NCBI GenBank assembly: GCA_030765065.1
Contig: CM060983.1
Location: 53,566,067-53,630,066 of the forward strand
Origin: Deroplatys truncata
Taxonomy: Eukaryota; Arthropoda; Insecta; Mantodea; Mantidae
DNA: 64,000 nucleotides
Direction: 5' to 3'
Shown: piece by piece, positions 56,643 through 64,000 of the stretch
Layout of the letters: each line of letters opens with the position of its first letter
How positions within the stretch are numbered: position 1 is the stretch's first letter
Position numbers and translations under genes: made by a program
The notes under the pieces: model-generated
Databases searched by the model: none
Told to the model about the DNA's origin: nothing
Seen by the model: the letters and a program-made list of their open reading frames with translations, nothing else

Positions 56643-57839
56643 TTAAAATTTTTCCTCTCCTATGCTACACAGCGAACAAACAAATAAATCTATAATAAAA
56701 GTACTTCTCTATAAAACACTTGACATTAATTTTTAAAAGCGTATTAAAGGCTAAAATATGAAAATTACTATTTTGGGTCTTGTTTAATCATTCCAAACAA
56801 ATCTCCGGAGAGGTTTAAATTTTTAATTTTTCACAGATGCATTACGTGGATCCCCTAGTCGATTCTGACCTCCCATTAGAGTTATCTTCATTTGATGACA
56901 TCAACTGCGGTTGTGATCAACAGAGGCCCTGAAGTGCTTCAGATGGCCACACTGAAGCAAGCCAGGATATTAATTGTGTTGCGGTTTCCTTGGGCCCAGC
57001 GGAAGGAGAGGGGGTTATTTTTAATATGTGGATGATGCTCCTGCTGTTCTGACCTTTTTAAAAATGAATACCATTAAACGTTGTAGTTCACTTCGTTGAG
57101 CCAATATTAAATTTCTAGCGCTTCGTCTTAATTAGCAAACTAAATTAAAACATTTACTGGCTGCGGATGCCGCCGCTTGTCAGCGCTGCCTGTCACTTTA
57201 CAGCTTGACGGTGCACATAAACAGTTGAAGGAAGGACTTGAAAATTACCAGCTAAGAGAGGAGTGTACTTATATAGAACAGGACGAATATTAGAAAGTTG
57301 TCTAAAACGAGGATACTTAGTAAACAAAAATCATACGTTTTGCACACGTTCTTCTTAAGGCACTGCAATGTCATTGTTACAGCTGGGTAGAGGCTTAAAG
57401 GTTCACATGAAAATTAAATTAATTTCTAGTACCCAGCATGTACATTGAGGAGACATATACTGACTTGGCTGCAAAGGACGGAAACGTGAAGTGGAGGTTA
57501 AGAGGAGGGCGTGAGTTTTTCACTCTACAAAATCCATAACAAAAATCTAATTACATACTCCTAGATTTATTTCCCAATCGTTTGAGGTTCCTACATTATT
57601 AAATATGAAAGGTGAGAGGAGATGTCCACCGATCCAAAGGCCGGCTTGCACACGCGATCCGCTTCTCACGGAATCCCAACAGGCGCTATATCCCCCACCA
57701 CTAGTGTGGCTATCAAAGCTATCAACCAGGAGTGACGTAAACAACACTGTGTTTGACAATGACAATGTAACTCCCCTAATTATTAATACGCCACAATATT
57801 TGAAAGTTTCGGCCTTCTCAACAATTTTCTTGCACTTCT
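56643..57839. other. Unassigned DNA
   Basis: No supported element ends or domains. Confidence 0.4.
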
Positions 57840-57985
57840 TTCTGTCCTTCACTAGAACCCTCCAGTCCTTTATTCTCATTCTCCGTATATCGTCCTTGAC
57901 GTCCTCGCAACGAGCTTTGGTCGTTCCACTACCCTTCCTCCTATTGTCTTCTAGGGGCGGCACCGGGGGTAGTGCCTGCATGTTA
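57840..57985 (-). pseudogene. LINE ORF2 C-terminal relic
   Basis: On the minus strand the frame reads GSGTTKARCEDVKDDIRRMR, then IKDWRVLVKDRKKCKKIVEKAETF. It matches the final segment of many LINE ORF2 proteins (RxxWxDxVKEDIRRMGVKDWR, xLVxDRxxWRxIVExAK). The frame stays open toward 57547, but that part has no LINE similarity. The plus-strand frame opposite is its shadow. Confidence 0.6.
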
Positions 57986-58476
57986 TGGCACTACCTTAAT
58001 ATGAACAAATGTATGCTTGAAATTATTTGTATACTCCAGGATTACATAAAGAATATGTTCATGCTTATTATTCTTAAAGGCGTAATGAAATGGCTTGTCT
58101 GACAATAGAAAGCCATAGAAGCTGAAGGAAACGACTGCAATTGCGAGTTTGCAACCTTATTATATTATTATTCTATGGATCTGTGCCACTTCTGTCCTGC
58201 AGGGATTCATAGCACTCTGGGCTTTCAGTGTAGACTCTAGTGCGGATTGGAGGTGCGAGAGGATAGCCCATATTCGTGCCTGTCATCGCTTTTCTTAGCA
58301 GCACATGCGATTTAAAAGTACTAACTTTACTGTACACCTACGACAAAGTGTGCTATACTGAGAAGTGAGAAATAAAGTACCAATGCTTGCAGTGTAAAAG
58401 TTAGCAGAAAATCTTCCTTTGTTGTATCATATTCGTTATTAATTTTCCATTGTTTACACTTAAAATTAAGTTAATC
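57986..58476. other. Unassigned DNA
   Basis: Nothing recognised. Confidence 0.4.
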
Positions 58477-59370
58477 ATTTTTACTTTCTCTACTACGTAT
58501 AGTAAGTAGGGGAAGTATTGCATTCCACCCAAAAATTCGATACCGAGATTTCACCGGAAATAAACGTTTTGAGACCTCCTGAATCCAAAAAAAGCATTTT
58601 TGGAAACATGTCCGTGTGTGTGTCTGTGTGTGTGTGTCTGTGTGTGTGTCTGTGTGTGTGTCTGTGTGTCTGTGAACAGCATAACTCAAAAACGAACAGT
58701 CGGATAAACACCAAACTTGGTATTTACGTTCAGTATCTTCCAGAGATGCGACACGAAGGTTCTCAAGAAAATCCCCCCACCCCAGACTACCCTTTACATG
58801 GAACATTTTTCGAAAATTTTAATTTTCTCAAAAATGGCTCTAACGATTTTGATGAAAATATCATATGTTTAAGATAATGTCATGAGAAATGAAATGTATA
58901 TCTCGAATTTTCTGGGAATGTCTCCAAAAGTATTCTTCATTATGAACGACTTTTGCATAACTGGTAAACCATAAGAGATAGACAAAATTTTACTACACAA
59001 AAAATGTAGATCGCGTTAAAATACACAATTTATATCATATACATTTTTTTTGTTGAGTGAACCGTTTTCGAGATATTGCTAGTTATTTCCTTAAATTTTC
59101 CAATACTTATACTTTTTCTCAAATTCGTTATTCATTTTTTTATGTCCTGGACATGCAAAGAGAATGGAATGCGCCACATAGCAACCAGCGATAAAATATT
59201 TGACCATCGCTTAAAAGCTACCATATTCCCCTTGCATCTACAAGAAAATTACAAATAAGATTGACATCTCGATATCTCGATTAACATAAAGCATATGGAG
59301 AATAGGCGTTTGTAAAAATAGATTGTACAAGAGTAGAGAAAGTCATGTGAGTGTAACACATCAGATTTTT
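58477..59370 (+). mobile_element. HINE-like element, complete young copy
   Basis: Left end ATTTTTACTTTCTCTACTAC, right end GTGTAACACATCAGATTTTT. A TG/TCTG microsatellite lies at 58613-58672. Sequence is close to the copies at 31.1 and 39.0 kb. Confidence 0.82.
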
Positions 59371-59712
59371 TTATCTTGGATATGCAAAGAGTTATAATCT
59401 GTGGCAAAGGGAATGGTGCTGCACCTAGCAACCAGCTATTAAGATATATGTCGATGCTTAAAGGCTTACTGTATTTCTGTATTGCCCTTGCAAATACAAA
59501 ACAAGGAGAACTTAGTAGGCCTTAAGTCATAGTCAAATATTCTTAGAACTAGTCACCATGTTTAAAATGTAATTTTCTTTGCATGTCAAAAGATCGTTTC
59601 TGCAAATATTTATCTCGATTAATATGAAATAGATGAAGAATAAGAGTTTGTAAAAATAGTTTGTATAAGAGTAGAGAAAGTTATGTGAGTGTAACACACC
59701 AGATTTTTATAA
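59371..59712 (+). mobile_element. HINE-like element, right-end fragment, tandem with the previous copy
   Basis: Immediately after the preceding copy the sequence follows the right third of the family again (AGCAACCAGCTATTAAG, AGTAGAGAAAGTTATGTGAG, CACACCAGATTTTT). The two hairpin ends lie about 340 bp apart in the same orientation. Confidence 0.7.
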
Positions 59713-59869
59713 TATTGCCTGCAATGGCAGCAGTCCAGCAGATAATAAAAAGAGAAGTAAAACTCCACAAACCGTATCTGCACCCGGCCAGCTGTGATTT
59801 CGCCCGCGCGATTTGAACGGGAACCGTGGGGTTTGCTTAGCTTTATTAGTATGTGTACTTGCGCTCTAC

Positions 59870-60030
59870 AATAGTACCTCTGCTATTAAAGGTCTGTATT
59901 ACGATATCCGGTTAGGTATTAACTGGGAGTCAGGGTAAATGTTCGTATTACGACCTTCGGTTAACAACTAACCCGGAGTTATTCTTAGCGATGAACTAAC
60001 CGCCAGCTCGGGTAACGATTAGTGTACTAA
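59870..60030. repeat. Short diverged direct repeat
   Basis: GTATTACGATATCCGGTTAG with AACTGGGAGT (about 59896) and GTATTACGACCTTCGGTTAA with AACCCGGAGT (about 59945) form two copies of a block of about 50 bp. Confidence 0.5.
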
Positions 60031-60054
60031 CTTGGAGGTAACCATACAAAAGTG

Positions 60055-60073
60055 TCGTGGTGGTGGTGGTGGT
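60055..60073. repeat. GGT trinucleotide run
   Basis: Six GGT units; the glycine run in frame here is an artefact. Confidence 0.85.
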
Positions 60074-60424
60074 ATATTTATTGCTTCACATAAAAATTTC
60101 GGGGAGGTATTCCTGGCACCCCACTGCATTCGTGGTTCAGCCGCCATGTTGTCTTCCATGGAAATGATTTTTAACCAACCTTTCCTCACCCATCCTTTAT
60201 ATATACCCAAACCAACCTAGTCTCCTTTCTGTGATGAAATTAATTATGTTTTGGTTTCTGATTAATTAATTTATTTCTGCATTTGTTTTAATTCTCCATT
60301 TTTTCTCTCTATTTTATGTCGCTTTAAATATATTTTCATATCGTAATGGATCTGTTAGGAGATACCTTGTAGATCGGTGTGTGGCGGACAGTTATTCTTT
60401 AAGGTTTCATACCTGTATCATGCC

Positions 60425-60595
60425 ATCTTGCTCAGTCACGTGTTCGCAGAGGCCTTAGTGCTAGACAACTGTACTTTTGCTTCTGTGGCGGGCTGATCTG
60501 CTTCGACACGTGTCCACAGAGACTTTAGTACCAGGCAACTATATCTTTGCTTTTACACATACCGGCAGAAGGCATTAGTATGGGGTCCAGTCTAT
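60425..60595 (+). repeat. Diverged tandem duplication, about 85-bp unit
   Basis: CACGTGTTCGCAGAGGCCTT with GACAACTGTACTTTTGCTT and CACGTGTCCACAGAGACTTT with GGCAACTATATCTTTGCTT lie about 84 bp apart. A partial third unit (CGGCAGAAGGCATTAGTA) follows. Confidence 0.5.
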
Positions 60596-60949
60596 CTAGT
60601 TTTATTATCTGTGAATAGGTGGTAAGAATTCGCTTTTATCATATTTTTCATTTTTACTATTGTTTTAGAGTTAAGGCGGAACTTTTGAACGTGGTTTATT
60701 TGAATCTGTTTTAGTTGAAATCACTTATTATGTGTGTATTTGTTATTTTAATACTTTGCACCTTGGTAAGCGTTGAGTACAAATAGCCTTCACTCGAAGA
60801 GGGCAGACGTTTTCAATGAATTCTTTCATCGCAAAATTAAAGTGTGTAAAACTTCAATCTCTGTATTTCTAATTCGACTCCAGAACGAGATATAAACTAT
60901 TTTATTTATAGCCATCATTGGCTATTGTGATCATATTGTGGCAGTTTTT
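60596..60949. other. Unassigned DNA
   Basis: Nothing recognised between the tandem duplication and the LTR-like island. Confidence 0.4.
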
Positions 60950-61502
60950 CGTTGTCCATTACTATTATTGTTAATAATTTCTTTGTTTACGATATCTATC
61001 TGTGGCTCCCCCCTCGGTTTGGGAAATACTGTGACTTTATCCACTTTTTAACGTCACTTCACTTGTTCTTTCTGTCACTTTGTTAATGTGTTCTAGTTCA
61101 CTTCACTTAGTTTTCACCATCACTTCATTTTCTACATGACGTAATGGCGTAACGAAATAGGTACGGCGTAGCCTCCTTGTCCGAACGGTTCACTCCTAGG
61201 GAGTCGAACACAAGACTTCTCAAATATCTCGCGGAAGCAGTACTCACTGCACGTCACAGCAGTCGTCACAAACTCACTTGTAGAACCGCGCTTGAAGTCG
61301 CCGTACTAACTTGAGAGAGCGCTCGATTATATAGCCTTTGGACATATCCACACAGTTCCAGAATGTTCGAGAGGCAGGAAACTTCATAAGGTTCTTGTTA
61401 TCTGACGATAGTACTTCTGGTGTTTACACTTGACGAGCGTGCTGCTTATCTCTGTTTACCTCTCCACTGCCGGAGAGACATTAGGCTATAGCCACTACAT
61501 CA
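60950..61502 (-). mobile_element. Possible fossil LTR, minus orientation
   Basis: The minus strand starts TGTAGTGGCTATAGCC near 61500, has a TATA-type box (GGCTATATAATCGAGCG near 61338) followed 25-30 bp later by an initiator-like CAAGTTAGTACGG, and then a leader-like stretch. This resembles LTR promoter organisation. The 3' end and a target duplication were not established. Confidence 0.4.
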
Positions 61503-62029
61503 TAATATCATAAGAAATAGGCCGAAGTAACTATATTAATTTCATTTCTTCGCTTCTAGATATGTGATAGAATGTGAAACATTTTAAGCCTAAAGCTCGT
61601 CTTGTGCAGTTCATTTCGGCAACGAAATATCTCCATAGTTCTGTAGTTACGCTACACTTGGGCAACAAGAGACATCTAATGAATGGTTCAGGTTTCATTA
61701 TGTGCGCAGCCCCAACAGCAAAAATATGAAATATAAGTTAGTTAAAAAGCAAACACCGGGTCTGTAGCTTTGTTTGGTTCGCAAACAGAACGTGTTAATT
61801 AATAGCCCAGAGGAGGAAGGAGGGGATAGGTGCATGTTTTTGCATCATTAGCGTTTTGGGCGAGTAAATCAGCGATGCAAGAGTATGCGATGTTTCCAAG
61901 ACTTCGTTTGTTCAATACTCATAATTTGAATCTGAAATTTCAGCAATGCGTGCCAGATATATGCATGGTGTTTTGATTTTAAATATGTGAGAGGTGTGTG
62001 TTTGGTAGAACCTTTTCATTAGTCACCAC
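61503..62029. other. Unassigned DNA
   Basis: No supported feature. Confidence 0.4.
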
Positions 62030-63474
62030 TAAAAAAAGCTTTGATGTATTACTTCACAGTACTATCTCTACCCTCTATCGTTAGTGGGTATACAAACTAT
62101 TCTTACGAAAGTTTACTTTTTAATATACTTAATTTTAATCCAAATAAACCTTTGCAGAATAGCTACATTAATCATTTCGTTATAGACACAAAGGGAACAG
62201 CGATAGTCAAATGTTTAAGAACTAGACGCTGGCCTTAAAATTCCATACTCTTTCCATGTAACCCCTAGAAACAACTGCATGTTGAGAGGACTTTAAAAAG
62301 AAGTGGTAATTTCGAAGCATTCATTTCGAACTATTAATAATGGATACCCTTGAAATCCTTATGCCACAAAATTTTATTTAAAAATAAATTGTTTATTTTA
62401 AAGAGATCTAAATGTTTTGTGCTGCACATTTATCGCTTAACGTTTACCATTTATACAGGATTATAAAAGCTTCTTTCCGAATGAGGACAGGCTATTCCCA
62501 TGAAAACTCAAGATATAATTATGTACCTATATTTTACGAGGGGCGTCCAATAAGTAAGTTTCCCTATTTTATAAAGAAAACATTACACACAATTGAACAT
62601 GTTGAATTAATTTTATTTATATTGTACAATCTTCTGTTACTTTTCTATAGTTAACATGCCTTTCCAAGCATTTTTGGGGACGTGACACAAGCTTTTCCAA
62701 GCCAGTGTTGTACCAGGTCGGTCCTGTGCTCGCAACCAGCTGTTCACTGATTTGACTTCATTCGGTGTTAAAAGTGCTTACCTTTGAGTTGGATGAACAT
62801 GTGAAAATCACTTGGGGCAAGCTCCGGTGAATACGGAGGATACGAGAAAACTTCCAAGTTGAATCTTGACCCAGGCGGAGCTCAGAAGAATCAAACTGGG
62901 AAGTTTTCTCGCATCCTCCATATTCACCAGATCTTTTCCCAAGTGATTCTCACATGTCTTCCTGACTCAAAGGTCATCATGGAGGTAAGGCTTGGAAAAA
63001 CTTGTGTCATGTCCCCAAAAATGCTTGAAAAAACATGTTGACTACTGGGAAAAGTAACAGAAGGATTGTACAATATAAATAAAATTAATTGAACATGATC
63101 AATAGTGTGTAATATTTTTTTATAAAACAGGGAAACTTACTTATTGGACGCCCCTCGTGTTTGTCATATGTGTTATGTGTATGGCATTTTAATAAAAATC
63201 GTTAGAGCCATTCTTCAAAGAATCAAACATTTCAAAAGGGTAGTTTGGGGTGGTTGGTTTTCTTGAAAATCTTCGTGTAGCATCTTTGGACTCGAATACC
63301 AAGTTTGGTATTTATCTGGCTTTAGTTTTTGAGTTATGCTGCTCACAGACACACAAATACGCGCGCGCGCGGATCTTTTTCTAAAAATGCCTTTTGGATT
63401 TAGGGGATCTTAAAGCATATATTTCTGGTGAAATCTCGACATCGAATTTTTTTACGTAGTAAAGAAAGTAAAAA
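62030..63474 (-). mobile_element. HINE-like element, old subfamily, with a foldback insertion
   Basis: The hairpin end is eroded (GATGTATTACTTCACAGTAC, then CTATCTCTACCCTCTATCG). The interior runs to CTCAAGATATAATTATG before the foldback and resumes TTTGTCATATGTGTTATGTG after it. The far end is TACGTAGTAAAGAAAGTAAA. A short CGCGCGCG run occurs where the CA microsatellite normally lies (63360). Confidence 0.72.
62537..63157. mobile_element. Palindromic mariner-derived foldback element (lineage 3)
   Basis: The ends CGAGGGGCGTCCAATAAGTA are perfect inverted copies, with TA at the left flank (62535-62536). The two arms, about 350 and 270 bp, are reverse complements over most of their length. Read inward to outward, each arm encodes the same mariner C-terminal piece: YPPYSPELAPSDFHMFIQLK on the minus strand of the left arm and HPPYSPDLFPSDSHM on the plus strand of the right arm. 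The element is thus two mariner 3' ends joined head to head, with no N-terminal part. Confidence 0.8.
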
Positions 63475-64000
63475 TAAAATTGTGTTCAGCCTAAAATTCT
63501 ATTAAAATAATGAGTTTTAATATGCTCTGCATTATTTGTGAAGTAAATTTTTTTCTATCGCTTATGGTTTACGAGATATACAAATTATACAAAATTGTAG
63601 AAAATTCATTCGTATATTAGTTTCATATTCACCAGTATTTCGTTGAATACTGCTGTGAAGGGTGTCTTATGTTATAATATCTATGAACATTGTATAGTAG
63701 CTCCCATATTATTAAATAAATACAGACTAGAGAGAGGGTACTATAGAGACTTTCTTTTGCTGTATTATCGTGTATTTCAAATCATAGATTAATTTGTGAG
63801 TCACGTAGTGACAAGAGAAGTTCTGTAGCGGATTTGGAAATCAGAAGTAGTATTTGCTGGGACTATTTCTGGAATAAAATTAAGCGATTTGCCCAAAAAC
63901 CATTGTTATTAAAATTAATGATGGTACGGTACCACTATTTCTCGATACTTGATGCTAACTTTACAAAAAACTGTAAAGGCGATAGCTTGTTCATGAATTA
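63475..64000. other. AT-rich DNA with a HINE-like scrap
   Basis: TTTTCTATCGCTTATGGTTTACGAGATATACAA at about 63550-63585 resembles the family interior. The remainder is not recognised. Confidence 0.4.

Noticed and set aside
57605-58102. A 165-codon plus-strand frame
   Set aside because: It is antisense to a LINE C-terminal relic and has no motif of its own.

Overview
The window looks like gene-poor nuclear DNA from an arthropod, most likely an insect. It is AT-rich and rich in microsatellites. It holds tRNA-derived SINEs, several mariner lineages, non-LTR retrotransposon 3' ends and LTR fossils. I found no intact host gene, no rRNA, no credible functional tRNA and no CRISPR array. Two SINE groups recall elements of cockroaches, termites or other polyneopterans, but that placement is a guess.

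The dominant component is one repeat family of about 0.75-0.95 kb, with some 25 full, nested or broken copies covering roughly 19 kb (about 30 percent of the window). Each copy has a 12-bp motif, ACTTTCTCTACT, near both ends in inverted orientation. A CA-rich microsatellite lies inside, and a small hairpin (ATGTG/CACAT) sits just outside the subterminal repeat at one end. Copies lie in T/A runs without an obvious target duplication. This is the architecture of non-autonomous Helentron-associated elements (HINE, DINE-1-like), and I call it HINE-like throughout. An older diverged subfamily and a young near-identical subfamily coexist, and young copies repeatedly sit inside or against old ones.

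Layout. 1-7.1 kb: HINE-like copies, a transposase relic, an inverted SINE pair and two copies of a separate repeat. 7.1-17 kb: SINEs, microsatellites and two foldback MITEs, one cut by a HINE-like copy, in otherwise featureless AT-rich DNA. 17-23 kb: HINE-like copies, SINEs, an internally deleted mariner and a LINE 3' fragment. 23-29 kb: SINEs, a hAT-like end and two LINE 3' regions. 29.5-32 kb: three HINE-like copies in one orientation. 33-37 kb: a composite tandem repeat split by a SINE, a BED-like coding relic split by another SINE, a fossil LTR and a MADF-like relic. 37-43.7 kb: nested HINE-like copies with a SINE and a Tc1/mariner derivative, plus a second fossil LTR in inverse orientation. 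45.8-48.3 kb: a Harbinger-like element with a Myb-like relic, then a nearly full-length mariner. 50.4-52.6 kb: a mariner carrying a fossil solo LTR. 52.9-64 kb: more HINE-like copies with nested insertions, including a palindromic mariner foldback.

The genes here do not form a pathway; what the window records is an order of insertions. Boundaries of diverged copies are approximate, since all comparisons were made by eye.
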